Shown: positions 14,804 through 23,609, counted from the stretch's first letter. The stretch: DNA of 64,000 bases from Anaerolineaceae bacterium (GCA_020845515.1 JADLFQ010000076.1:1-64000), one strand, 5' to 3'. Numbers and translations are program-made. The notes: generated by a model from the sequence alone, not told the origin.

Positions 14804-17552
14804 AATCGCCGCTTTTTTCAGGACGCCAGCCAAACGACTGGCGATCTTGTACGGGCCGGGGATCGAAGATACCTTTGTCGGCGGTGACCTGCAGGAGATG
14901 CGTTTCGAAGAGGCGTTGCTGGCGGCGCTGCAAGCTGGCGGGGTACGCCGGACGGTCTTCTTTGCGCCGCACAAACCGCTCTTCTTTCTGGATGATGACT
15001 CCCGGCGGCTGACCTTTGGCGAGGCGGCTTCCGTACCGCAAAGCGCCTCCCCCGCCGGAGAGATGGTCTTCCTGAGCGGCGGGCCACTGCAGCGCCGCCT
15101 GCTGATCCGGCCGGAGGGCGCGGTTTCCCGTGCCGAAACGGGCATGGGTGATGTCCATGCCATCCGCAGCCTGGATGCGATTATGCGTGATGTCACCGGG
15201 CCGCCCGGCGCGGTGGTTTTTCTGCAAGCGGAAAGCCTGCTGCGGCACTTTCAAGACCCGCGCACGCTCTCCGGAGTCATTGGCGAATGGGCACGCCTGC
15301 CGCGTGACAACCCGAATCGCTGTATCTTTTGTTTTTCCGCCGATGGATATGACGATCTGGCGAAAATCGCAACAGCATTGCCGGTTCCAGAAATTCGCAC
15401 CATGATCGCACGCGGCAGCCCGCGCACCGGAGAAGGCACGGCTGTTTTCCACGTCGGCTACCCTGACGCGCAGGAGATGCGCAGCCTGCTGACGCTGTAC
15501 GCCAGTTGTGGGGATATGCAGGTCAGCCCGCACGAAATTCCCAAATTGGCGGGCTGGATGTCTGCTGAGGGGCTGTCTGTGAATGCGTGGGCGGCGCGGC
15601 TCAACGGGTTGGAGACGCTCGATAGCGCGGCTGCGACCCGCGCCGGATGGTTCTCCGCCGTCCGTCACCCGGATGAAAGCCTGGAGGAACAGTTCAACCG
15701 TTTAACCGGCTTGCATGAGGTGAAAGAGAAGGTTTTTGAGATTGCCGCCTGGCTGGAAATGGAAAAGAAACGGCCGCGCAGCGCCGCCCGGCGTGCTGCA
15801 CCGCCCAACCTGCACATGATCTTCCTCGGCAACCCGGGCAGCGGAAAGACAACCGTGGCGCGCATGTTCGGCGAGATCCTCCACGAGCTTGGCTATTTGC
15901 AGCGCGGGCATCTGGTGGAGGTTACCGGCCGCGACTTGATTGCCGATCATGTTGGGGGCACCGCGCTGAAAACCCACGCAGTTATTGATCAGGCGCTGGA
16001 TGGCGTCCTCTTTATTGATGAGGCTTATACGCTCACTGAGCATGAGGGCGGCGGCTTTGGCAGGCAGGCGTTGGAAGCGCTGCTGACGCGCATGGAAGAC
16101 GAGCGCGGCAGGCTGGTGGTGATCGCGGCAGGGTATCAGGAAAAGATGCGCACCTTTCGCAGCGCCAACCCGGGCTTGCAGCGCAGGTTCCCGCTGGAAA
16201 ACATCATCGAATTTCCGGACTTTTCGCCGGAGGAATTGTGGGAGATTCTTAACCGGTTTTTACGCTCCCGGCATCTGTCGCCGGATGAGGAAACTGCGGA
16301 CGCCCTGCAAAAGATATTGAAGGCGATGTGGGCGCAACGCGACGCCGCTTTTGGCAACGCCGGTGAGATGCGCAATCTGGCGGAAGCTCTCGACCGGCGA
16401 AAGGCGCTGCGCCTGGCAAAAGCACGCGCGCTCACGGCGCGCACGGCTGTGCAGGGCGACCTGACTTTGGAGGATATTCCTGAAAGCTACAGGCGGTGGC
16501 TGCCGCGGCAGGACCAAAACCTGAATGCGGCTTTGGCAGAATTGGATGATTTGATCGGGCTGGAGCCGGTAAAGGGCTTTTTGAGCGGACTTGCCAGCCG
16601 TATTCAACTGGAGCGTTTGCGCAGCACGCGGCGGGTGAACCCAACCCCGGGTGTGGGACTGCGCCACCTGGTTTTTGCCGGCAGTCCGGGGACGGGCAAG
16701 ACTACCGTTGCCCGTCTGGTTGGTAAAATCTACTGTTCGCTTGGATTGTTGCCGGGCGGGCATTGTGTGGAAGTCTCGCGAGCCGATCTGGTGGCGGGGT
16801 ATGTCGGTCAGACTGCCCTGAAGACCATGCGCTGTGTTGAACGTGCGCTCGACGGCGTGTTGTTTATTGATGAAGCCTACAGCCTGTTAAACGGTGGGGA
16901 AAACGACTTCGGCAAGGAAGCGCTGGATACGCTCGTCAAGGCAATGGAAGATCATAAAGACCGCCTGGTCGTCATTCTGGCGGGGTATTCGAGGGAGATT
17001 GACCAATTGATTCAGAGCAACCCGGGGCTGCGCTCGCGTTTTGCAGAGCCGCTGATTTTCCCCGGCCTCACAGACGAGCAAATGGAAGCCTTGCTGCATA
17101 CGCTTGTAGAAAAAGAGCAATACATCCTGCCGCCGCCGGTTGCCACAGGGGCCATCGCGGCGCTGGCGGCGCGGCGGCAAGCTGCGCCGGAGAGCTTTGG
17201 CAACGCCCGCGCCGTGATTGATCTTTTCGACCAGATGAAAACCAATCTGGCGCGGCGGGTGATGCACGCCCTGCAGCAGTGCGGGGGCGGGCAGCCGGAT
17301 GAAATTTTGAGCGTTTTTCGGGAAGAGGATGTCCCCGAACCGGTGTATGCCGTGCCCTGGTCTGCGTTTCAGACGGGGCCGCGCGCCTTGCCGCCGGAGG
17401 GAATTACAAACTGGAAACGCGCCGCTCGAGCGCAGCCGGAAGGGTTTCAAGCAGACGGTGATACCACTCCCAGCGTGCCTGGCGGTCACGATGATCCGCC
17501 CGCGCCTCCTGTTCTCGAAAGATATCAATCGCCAAATCCCAGTACAGGATGA
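14790..17552 (+). CDS. triple-module AAA+ ATPase (SpoVK/CbbX-like)
   Basis: This 920-residue protein has two full AAA+ modules of the CbxX/CfqX (SpoVK, CbbX, EccA) type. Module one: Walker A GNPGSGKTT (347-355), Walker B DGVLFIDEAY (404-413), arginine-finger region NPGLQRRFP. Module two: GSPGTGKTT (631-639), DGVLFIDEAY (688-697), NPGLRSRFAEP. Both pore-loop regions (HVGGTALKT and YVGQTALKT) are present. Residues 1-290 look like a decayed third AAA-like module, with VVFLQAES in place of Walker B and no Walker A. The start overlaps the coiled-coil gene by 14 bases. The last ~50 residues are Pro/Ala-rich and overlap the facing gene. Relatives remodel protein complexes with ATP. Confidence 0.88.
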   Translation: MSTHRIAAFFRTPAKRLAILYGPGIEDTFVGGDLQEMRFEEALLAALQAGGVRRTVFFAPHKPLFFLDDDSRRLTFGEAASVPQSASPAGEMVFLSGGPLQRRLLIRPEGAVSRAETGMGDVHAIRSLDAIMRDVTGPPGAVVFLQAESLLRHFQDPRTLSGVIGEWARLPRDNPNRCIFCFSADGYDDLAKIATALPVPEIRTMIARGSPRTGEGTAVFHVGYPDAQEMRSLLTLYASCGDMQVSPHEIPKLAGWMSAEGLSVNAWAARLNGLETLDSAAATRAGWFSAVRHPDESLEEQFNRLTGLHEVKEKVFEIAAWLEMEKKRPRSAARRAAPPNLHMIFLGNPGSGKTTVARMFGEILHELGYLQRGHLVEVTGRDLIADHVGGTALKTHAVIDQALDGVLFIDEAYTLTEHEGGGFGRQALEALLTRMEDERGRLVVIAAGYQEKMRTFRSANPGLQRRFPLENIIEFPDFSPEELWEILNRFLRSRHLSPDEETADALQKILKAMWAQRDAAFGNAGEMRNLAEALDRRKALRLAKARALTARTAVQGDLTLEDIPESYRRWLPRQDQNLNAALAELDDLIGLEPVKGFLSGLASRIQLERLRSTRRVNPTPGVGLRHLVFAGSPGTGKTTVARLVGKIYCSLGLLPGGHCVEVSRADLVAGYVGQTALKTMRCVERALDGVLFIDEAYSLLNGGENDFGKEALDTLVKAMEDHKDRLVVILAGYSREIDQLIQSNPGLRSRFAEPLIFPGLTDEQMEALLHTLVEKEQYILPPPVATGAIAALAARRQAAPESFGNARAVIDLFDQMKTNLARRVMHALQQCGGGQPDEILSVFREEDVPEPVYAVPWSAFQTGPRALPPEGITNWKRAARAQPEGFQADGDTTPSVPGGHDDPPAPPVLERYQSPNPSTG

Positions 17553-18501
17553 AATCGCCGCGGCGCTCGGGGAGCAGTCCCAGTACCGCGCCGGTCATCC
17601 AATAGACGACTGCCTGTTGGTGAGAGCGCGGCGCGAACATCGCCGCACTGTGGCGCAGAAGTTCCACAGCCTCTTCGTACATCTCCATCTGGTGCGCGGC
17701 CAGGCCGCATTCCACCCAAATCTCCGGGCGCTGGATGTAATCGGACGAGCGCTGCGCCAGAAATTGAAGCTGCTCCATAAAGCGGCGCGCCGAGGCGTAG
17801 CGGTGTGTTTGGGCGTAGTCGTTGACCTTATCCACAATGATGTACACGGGCAGATCCGGCATGGGGGCGCCCACTGCGTCGCGTAGATGTGCGTCCAGGG
17901 CGCCGCGCGGCGGGGTTCCAGCGCCGCCGGCGGAGGCTGCGGCGCGAAACTGCCGGCTAACGGCCGCATCGGATGGGAAAACATTCAGCCAGGTAAAAGC
18001 CTCTTCAGCCGTCAGCGCCATCTGGATGTTCATCTCGTGCAGGCGCTCGTAGTACCAGCGCGCCTGCGGCGGGTTTCTGCGGTGCACCTGCTCGGCTGCC
18101 AGGGTTTGAAAGAGCAGCCGCGCCGTCTGCCAGCTCGCGTAGGCGGTGTAATTGTTCAAGGCATCGTATTCCAGGCTCCCCAGCATCCACAGCGCGGCCG
18201 CGCGCCTGTGGCGGTTGGCGGATGTTTCGGGGTAGTGTTGCAGCGCCGACCGCACAGACTCGCGGGCGGCCTCAAGCAGCCCGCGCTGTGCTTCCTGCAC
18301 AGCGGCGGCCAGCAGCACTTCGGGGCGTTCGAGGGGGTCAAGGTCGGTGATTTTATCCAGTGTGGACTGCTTCGCGCCGGAGAAGGTGTAATCGGTGATG
18401 GAGACATCCGCCCAAGCTTGCACATCCTGATGAGAGGCGGGCGAGAGGTGTGAGACGGTGAACTGGTTTAGCCAGGAAAAAGCGCGCACCAGCGTTGTCA
18501 T
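17404..18501 (-). CDS. helical-repeat (TPR-like) protein
   Basis: This 365-residue, almost wholly helical protein has TPR-like helix pairs (for example RRAAALWMLGSLEYDALNNYTAYASWQTA, and PEIWVECGLAAHQMEMYEEAVELLRHSAAMF at about 255-285). No signal or membrane segment is present. Its start overlaps the stop of the SPFH-like gene as ATGA, making it the last gene of a three-gene minus-strand operon. The last 149 bases run antisense into the end of the AAA+ gene. A scaffold role at the membrane next to the two SPFH-like proteins is likely but inferred. Confidence 0.7.
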   Translation of the reverse strand: MTTLVRAFSWLNQFTVSHLSPASHQDVQAWADVSITDYTFSGAKQSTLDKITDLDPLERPEVLLAAAVQEAQRGLLEAARESVRSALQHYPETSANRHRRAAALWMLGSLEYDALNNYTAYASWQTARLLFQTLAAEQVHRRNPPQARWYYERLHEMNIQMALTAEEAFTWLNVFPSDAAVSRQFRAAASAGGAGTPPRGALDAHLRDAVGAPMPDLPVYIIVDKVNDYAQTHRYASARRFMEQLQFLAQRSSDYIQRPEIWVECGLAAHQMEMYEEAVELLRHSAAMFAPRSHQQAVVYWMTGAVLGLLPERRGDFILYWDLAIDIFREQEARADHRDRQARWEWYHRLLETLPAALERRVSSL

Positions 18502-19841
18502 GTTGGCTTGTCTTCCTTGTTGCTGTCGCCCGCGCTGAGGGCATCGAGAGTTTGCGCAGCACGCAGCAGCAGCAATTTCCGCAAGCGGAGCGGGTCGCGC
18601 TCGGTCAAGTCCAAATCTTCCAAGGCACGCGCGATGCCGGCGATCAGTTCGGCTTGTGCTTCGGCGCGTCCAAGTTCTTGATAAGCGAGTACTTTGGCCT
18701 CACCAGTCGCCCTTTCGGCGCCAGCTTCACCTTGCAGGGTTGCCGCCCACACCGCCAGCCGCTTCTGGTCAACGGCTTCTTCTATGATGTCAAAGTGCCC
18801 GAGATCAATCCAAAGCAGCTGCGCACCCAGCCTTGCCAGCGCCCCGCGGCTTTTTTGGGAGAACAATTCCTCTTGAATGCGCTGGCGGGGGTCTTGCTCG
18901 TTTTCGCGCGGCGCGGTTAAAAAGTCCAGCGAATGGGCGTTGATGTAGTCAACGATAACGCCGACCGTTGCCCGCTGTACCGCCCTGCGCCAGGGTTCAA
19001 GCCCATCCTCCGTAACCGCGAGGTTGTTAACCATGCTCTCAATTGCCTCTTCCGAAACCGGGAAAGGGTCCTCCAGCGAGCGGCGTGCAGGGCGGCCGCT
19101 GCGGGTTTCCGGCAGGATCTGATAGCGGAAATGGATGTCTTGCAGGCGTAAACGGATGCCGTCGCGCGTCAGTGTGGAAATTTCTTCCACGCTGCCGTGT
19201 TGTTCGTCCAGGTTGGCGATTAGCTCAAAGCGCTCAAACGGCGACATGAAGTAGCTGGAAGCAATGGAAACGCGCGAGGGCCGGCGCAGCCAGCGGAAAA
19301 GCACGGCGTTGCCCGGTTGGATGAGTGCATACCCCGGCCCGCCGATGCGATCGAGCAGGTTGAGGCGGTTGGGAAGCGGGCGCATCTCACCGCCGTCAAT
19401 GACAAGCTGGGGATAGCCGACCGCGAAGAGAGATGCCAGCACATAGCGCAGGGCACTGAACCATGGGATGTTATACACACTGGCGACGAAGGCCGCACCG
19501 TTCATCACAACAATCAGAATGGCGAGCAGCGGCGCAATCGCGTAGCGGATGACGTGAGAGTCGAGGAAAAAGACTGCCAGCGCCAGGATCCACACAGGGA
19601 CTTCACGGAAGAAGATATTGGTTTCCTGGATCTCCTGCGCCCGGCCGGCTGCGTTGATCTGACTGAAATCTTCAAAAAGCTCCGATCCGAGCAGGGCGAA
19701 CATCACCAGCATCAGCACTGCCAGTGTCAGGCGCGCCAGGCCAAGCAGGCTTTGCACAAGCTCCGCATTTGTGAGCAAGGTTTCCAGGAACTGCAAGCGC
19801 AGCCGCTCCAGGAAGTTTCCAAAACGGTGCAGGAGGTTCAT
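18498..19841 (-). CDS. SPFH-like multi-pass membrane protein
   Basis: This 447-residue protein has hydrophobic segments at about residues 32-52, 82-100, 102-122 and a fourth near 125-145. An SPFH/band-7-like domain follows: GYALIQPGNAVLFRWLRRPSRV, then strands ending LTRDGIRLRLQDIHFRYQI. The C-terminal helix (about 365-430) is Ala/Glu-rich with GEAKVLAYQELGRAEAQAELI, typical of stomatin/flotillin tails that oligomerise. Ordinary SPFH proteins have one hydrophobic hairpin, so the multi-pass N-terminus is unusual. ATGA overlaps on both sides tie it to its neighbours. Confidence 0.72.
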   Translation of the reverse strand: MNLLHRFGNFLERLRLQFLETLLTNAELVQSLLGLARLTLAVLMLVMFALLGSELFEDFSQINAAGRAQEIQETNIFFREVPVWILALAVFFLDSHVIRYAIAPLLAILIVVMNGAAFVASVYNIPWFSALRYVLASLFAVGYPQLVIDGGEMRPLPNRLNLLDRIGGPGYALIQPGNAVLFRWLRRPSRVSIASSYFMSPFERFELIANLDEQHGSVEEISTLTRDGIRLRLQDIHFRYQILPETRSGRPARRSLEDPFPVSEEAIESMVNNLAVTEDGLEPWRRAVQRATVGVIVDYINAHSLDFLTAPRENEQDPRQRIQEELFSQKSRGALARLGAQLLWIDLGHFDIIEEAVDQKRLAVWAATLQGEAGAERATGEAKVLAYQELGRAEAQAELIAGIARALEDLDLTERDPLRLRKLLLLRAAQTLDALSAGDSNKEDKPT

Positions 19842-21565
19842 TCCTTTAACCCCTGCAAAAACCGGCTGATCTCCCCGCCGGGGATCAGCCAGTGGTGGAT
19901 GGTGCGCATCATATCGAGGGTGTTGGCGGGCAGCAACTGGCGGGTGAGCGGGTTGGCAGCGGCCTGTTCCAGCGATTGGTACAGCCGGATGGCCAGCGCT
20001 TCCTCGGTGAGGTTGCCGTCTTCAAACAGACGTTTCAGGCTGTAGAACAACTGTTGCTGCGCCTGTGCGCGGGCGTGCGAACGAATGCGCTCCACCTCCA
20101 GGCCATGTTCGGCGCGCAGCGTATCCATCTCGCGCACCCAGGGCGCGCTCCAATTATCCACGCGCTGCTCCCAGATCTCCGGGGAGAGCGGTGTCAGGTC
20201 GCCAAAGCCGCTGGAAATAATCTTAATTCCCCGGTCGCGCAGTACTTTTGAATTTCTTAAAGATTGGATGTGCGAAACACGCAGGTCTGCCAGGTCATAT
20301 TCCATACCGGCTTGCAGGGGGCGGCGTTCCCGATGAAGGACCACCCGGTACGACAGGATGCCGTTGTTACGCATGGCGTGGCGCAGGCGTGCCTTGATGC
20401 CGGGCAGGGGGAAGCGGTTGGGGTCATCCCCCTTGTAAATATCTTCGTAATTGACCGAGGAGAGCACCTCGCGGAACAGCTCTGAGGCGATTGCGGTGGG
20501 CAGATCCCCCCAGGATACCAGTTTATTTTCCACGCCGCGCGCCTGGGCAAAGACGGCTGAAAAGACCTGCTGCGGGTTGAAGACAGGCCAGCGTTCACCG
20601 GCCGGCAGGGGCATATACTCACCGATCTCTTGCAGGCGGCCAGCCACGCGCGCGTATTGGTGTATTTCGCGGCGGTCGGCGTCATCGAGATCATCTGAAA
20701 AGCCAGCCAGGCGCATGCGGCCGGTATCCGGCAGGTTCTCCCAGGTGAGGGTGCGCAAGTTTTCACGGCGGAATTCGCCATCATACCCAACCTGCAGGGT
20801 ATCGGGTGTTTGCCCGATGGTGAAGATCACCCAAATATTCGCTTTGAGTTCGAGCCCATCGCGCGTGTAACAGGGCACCTGCGTGCGGATACGAAATTGC
20901 TTGCGCAAATCCACCACCGCGCGGATGCGTTCGTGTGGGCGGGTGAAGATGATGCCAGGGCCGCGCACGCGCGGCGATTCCAGTTTGTCCACCAACCCCA
21001 GGGAGACGAGGATATTCATGATTGATGTATTAAGCGCGCGCAGCACACCGGGAGGGGGGATCTGCTCCTCAAAGACGGCGGCGCTGTTAAAATCCACCAC
21101 GGTGACGCCAAAACCCTGCCGGTTGAGCTCGCTCGGCGAATCGATCTGTTTGCCATCGCGCACGAAGATGGTGCGTCCGTGGACGTGAAAAATGGAGAGG
21201 AGCAGATGAAAAGCAGTGCGGTAGATCTCTTGAAAGCGGTCCACCAGCCGGAAATGTCCAGGCGCGTACTCCAGGGGAACACGCACCGGCAGCAAAGCCT
21301 GGCTGGAAGCGAGGATGAGCCAACTGACGAAGACCCACAGAAAGCCTAAAATGACGTTGAAACAGATCACCTGGAAGGCATAGCCCAAATCGGGGGGGAG
21401 CGCCCCCGGCTCAAAGCCGAGAACGGTGATGCCGATTGTCCAAAACAACCAGATGACGCTGATGACCTCGCGCCAGAAGAGGATGATGAAAAGCAAAATC
21501 AGCCCGACGGGCAGCATCCAGCGGCGGGGTCTTAACCTCCGGGCGTCACGGTCACTCAGCAGCAT
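19838..21565 (-). CDS. large SPFH-related membrane protein
   Basis: This 575-residue protein has hydrophobic segments at about residues 17-45 and 65-88. A probable SPFH-type region follows (about 110-260: YAPGHFRLVDRFQEIYRTAF, later FNSAAVFEEQIPPPGVLRA and TRDGLELKANIWVIFTIG). An insert of about 180 residues then precedes a C-terminal SPFH-like helix (EHGLEVERIRSHARAQAQQQL). It is the first gene of the operon, behind a clear promoter, and overlaps the next gene by ATGA. It is far larger than stomatin/prohibitin, and the middle domain is unassigned. It probably pairs with the 447-residue protein as a hetero-oligomer. Confidence 0.7.
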   Translation of the reverse strand: MLLSDRDARRLRPRRWMLPVGLILLFIILFWREVISVIWLFWTIGITVLGFEPGALPPDLGYAFQVICFNVILGFLWVFVSWLILASSQALLPVRVPLEYAPGHFRLVDRFQEIYRTAFHLLLSIFHVHGRTIFVRDGKQIDSPSELNRQGFGVTVVDFNSAAVFEEQIPPPGVLRALNTSIMNILVSLGLVDKLESPRVRGPGIIFTRPHERIRAVVDLRKQFRIRTQVPCYTRDGLELKANIWVIFTIGQTPDTLQVGYDGEFRRENLRTLTWENLPDTGRMRLAGFSDDLDDADRREIHQYARVAGRLQEIGEYMPLPAGERWPVFNPQQVFSAVFAQARGVENKLVSWGDLPTAIASELFREVLSSVNYEDIYKGDDPNRFPLPGIKARLRHAMRNNGILSYRVVLHRERRPLQAGMEYDLADLRVSHIQSLRNSKVLRDRGIKIISSGFGDLTPLSPEIWEQRVDNWSAPWVREMDTLRAEHGLEVERIRSHARAQAQQQLFYSLKRLFEDGNLTEEALAIRLYQSLEQAAANPLTRQLLPANTLDMMRTIHHWLIPGGEISRFLQGLKE

Positions 21566-21613
21566 GCAGCGCTCTTAAAGAAGGCGAGAAAAAGAAGTGT
21601 AACCAATAAAACC

Positions 21614-21643
21614 AGTATAGCCTTGCCTTTTCTTCTTTGTCAA
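21614..21643 (-). promoter_or_regulatory. promoter of the SPFH/TPR operon
   Basis: Reading the minus strand, TTGACA (21643-21638), an 18-bp spacer and TATACT (21619-21614) precede the 575-residue gene by about 48 bases. No GAAC-N4-GTTC box overlaps it. Confidence 0.7.
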
Positions 21644-21672
21644 GTAAGGGAAGAAGGGGGATGCGCCGAAAA

Positions 21673-21702
21673 CCCCCTCTCCTGGCCTTCCAGGAGAGGG
21701 GG
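21673..21702. repeat. 13-bp perfect hairpin, GC-rich palindromic element
   Basis: CCCCCTCTCCTGG (21673-21685) pairs perfectly with CCAGGAGAGGGGG (21690-21702) around a CCTT loop. A minus-strand open frame (21575-21880, GTG start) runs through it. Its first ~60 residues (LTDPGGGVSANPAAVLEGIHPGG, then ALNSGGTVVLATKQPIVN) look protein-like, but it lacks a plausible start upstream and changes character at the hairpin. I regard that frame as a possible gene remnant, not a called gene. Confidence 0.6.
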
Positions 21703-22027
21703 TGAAAGAAAAGATTCTGTTGACGATTGGCTGCTTGGTGGCGAGGACAACTGTACCGCCGGAGTTGAGGGCAACCTTAATGTACGAACCGCCGGGGTGT
21801 ATGCCTTCCAAAACCGCCGCCGGATTAGCACTCACGCCGCCGCCTGGATCGGTCAGGGCGCTTAATTTCCTGCCAGCCACACCCGGCTCGCGGAAGGTTG
21901 CCAGGGCTGTGCGGGCTTGAGCGCGCGGCGGAAGACTGGCCGGTTTTTCGGGAGCAGGCCGGCCGCCGCAACAGCACGGGTGCGTAAAAAGAAGACACTA
22001 ATTTGGCTGCCAGTTGAGCGCGGGGTT

Positions 22028-22759
22028 TTAGGGAGCGATGGCAAGGCTGGCGATGTGTGTGCTGGCGTCATAGGCGACTGTGAATACATAGCCGTTATCT
22101 TTGAAGACCTTTGAAGCCTCTTGTGGTTTGACCTGCGCTGTTAATACATAATCCAGAATATCGGTGGAGACACTGCTCGCAGCGCTGGAAAAACGCTGCG
22201 CCAGCGTCATCAACAACGCGGTGGCAGTCATCGTCTGCCCCTGGTCATTCGGATCGGTTGGCACCGCAGCCGAAACAGCCAGCAGTTCTTTTTCGGGTCC
22301 CAGCAGCGTTACCGCAGCGCAGTCGCCTTCCAGGCAAAGCCAGGTGTGATACCCCATCATTAGCTCCATCCCGTTGGAGGTAAAAGGTTCCTCGAATTCA
22401 AAAGCGCCACCCGAGCCGAAGAAATCCATCATCTCGGCGCGGCTGACCCCCAGGCCCTTGCCTGCTGATGTTGGCTGAACTGCTGTTGCTGTAGGCACGG
22501 CTGCCGGCGGGGTTGTTGTCGGGCGCACAGTCATTCCGGCGGGCGTAGCCTCGCCGATAATTGAGGAGAAGGGTGCTTCGATAGAGGATGACGAAAACAG
22601 GGAAGAAAAGCCAAAAAGGGCGGCTGCCGCGGCCAGACACACGCAGCACAGCAAAACCACCCCCAACACAATCAGTATGATCTTTTTGTTATTTCGGGCG
22701 GGGGGAGGGTTGGCTGGCAGATTTTCATGAGAAAATTGTGAGTCGGAAATTTTTACCAT
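22028..22759 (-). CDS. single-pass membrane-anchored hypothetical protein
   Basis: This 243-residue protein has a short cytoplasmic N-terminus, one transmembrane helix at about residues 26-50 (IILIVLGVVLLCCVCLAAAAALFGF), a Thr/Pro-rich linker (about 70-97) and an outer domain of about 145 residues with a C-x4-C pair (WLCLEGDC). The cysteines in the helix do not form a standard lipobox at the right place, so it is more likely membrane-anchored than a lipoprotein. AAGGAGATATGCCACATG provides its ribosome site. Family not recognised; no operon partner. Confidence 0.65.
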   Translation of the reverse strand: MVKISDSQFSHENLPANPPPARNNKKIILIVLGVVLLCCVCLAAAAALFGFSSLFSSSSIEAPFSSIIGEATPAGMTVRPTTTPPAAVPTATAVQPTSAGKGLGVSRAEMMDFFGSGGAFEFEEPFTSNGMELMMGYHTWLCLEGDCAAVTLLGPEKELLAVSAAVPTDPNDQGQTMTATALLMTLAQRFSSAASSVSTDILDYVLTAQVKPQEASKVFKDNGYVFTVAYDASTHIASLAIAP

Positions 22760-23080
22760 GTGGCATATCTCCTTGGATGGCCGAATAATTTGATGGATGG
22801 CTTAAATCATATCACGGAGTGCAAGTAAATTCAGCTTGATAGACAGGGTCATTAATATTTATTTTGTCATATTCGGATCATTGCCAGCTTGAAGGATATG
22901 CTGAACGGACGTCCACTGATAGCGGGCCGCGAATTCAGCGGGATGGGGCGGGGGCCGGCTTCTTTAAGGGGCTGGCCAACTGAGTGACCTGGCCGAACTT
23001 ACGCGCTAACCCGCCAAACGCCTGACCTTTTGCCTGAATCTCAAGCGCCGGGTGTCAGAAAGGCATATCATTCTCATAAT

Positions 23081-23102
23081 TTGTACTATTATCACGGTAC
23101 AA
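23081..23102. promoter_or_regulatory. operator 1, TTGTAC-N10-GTACAA
   Basis: A 22-bp inverted repeat with perfect 6-bp half-sites lies just upstream of the -35 element of the OsmC promoter. It is 43 bp (about four helical turns) from its twin at 23124. Confidence 0.6.
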
Positions 23103-23123
23103 TAACCTTGATTTAAAACATTT

Positions 23124-23145
23124 TTGTACTATAATATTGGTACAA
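23124..23145. promoter_or_regulatory. operator 2, TTGTAC-N10-GTACAA, over the -10 box
   Basis: The half-sites are the same as in operator 1. The TATAAT at 23130-23135 lies inside the spacer, so binding here would block polymerase. The likely ligand is the HTH-cupin regulator two genes downstream (autoregulation), which is an inference. Confidence 0.6.
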
Positions 23146-23170
23146 TATCTTATATCCTATGAGGAGCATT

Positions 23171-23605
23171 ATGGCACCAAAAACAGTTCGTGTAGATGCA
23201 GTACGTGTAGATGGTTTTAAGATTGAGGCAACCGCCCGGCAGCACAAAGCATTCGTTGATCAACCCGCCGCCGGCGGCGGAACGGATACCGGCCCCACCC
23301 CTTTGGAATATCTGTTCATCTCCCTGGCGGGGTGCGTGGCGACCATCGGCGCCATCATTGCCAACCAGCGCAAGCTCGATCTGCGCAATATTGAAGTATC
23401 GGTTGAAGGCGATCTGGATACCGATGGTTTCATGGGAAAAAACGCCGACCTTCGCGTGGGTTTTACCAGCATCCGCGTGCACACCAAAATTGATGCGGAT
23501 ATGAGCCAGGAAGAGAAAGAGCAGTTTGTACGCGACATTGACGCCCGCTGCCCGATCTCGGACAACCTCGTCCGCGTCAGCGCGGTTGACTTTACTGTCG
23601 AGTAA
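23171..23605 (+). CDS. OsmC/Ohr family protein
   Basis: This 144-residue OsmC-like protein belongs to a family of cysteine-based peroxidases or redox proteins that act on organic hydroperoxides in the cytoplasm. The family pattern GPTPLEYLFISLAGCVATIGAII (about residues 40-62) carries one conserved Cys. The usual second catalytic Cys is expected in the RCPISDNL region near residue 130 and is present. ATG 23171 is chosen over ATG 23159 because GAGGAG lies between them. The gene is followed after 4 bases by the HTH-cupin fusion, so they form one unit under the paired operators. Confidence 0.85.
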   Translation: MAPKTVRVDAVRVDGFKIEATARQHKAFVDQPAAGGGTDTGPTPLEYLFISLAGCVATIGAIIANQRKLDLRNIEVSVEGDLDTDGFMGKNADLRVGFTSIRVHTKIDADMSQEEKEQFVRDIDARCPISDNLVRVSAVDFTVE

Positions 23606-23609
23606 AGCG

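Larger units (their letters stand above)
22760..23170. other. 411-bp intergenic region with OsmC promoter and operators
   Basis: This gap separates two divergently oriented genes. The first 300 bases hold nothing I can identify. The last 90 bases contain two TTGTAC-N10-GTACAA palindromes and a promoter for the OsmC gene: TTGATT (23108-23113), a 16-bp spacer and TATAAT (23130-23135). Confidence 0.6.

Noticed and set aside
21575..21880. 101-residue minus-strand ORF upstream of the SPFH operon
   Set aside because: The first part looks protein-like, but there is no start signal, and the frame runs into a perfect palindrome and then through the SPFH promoter. Noted as a possible remnant only.
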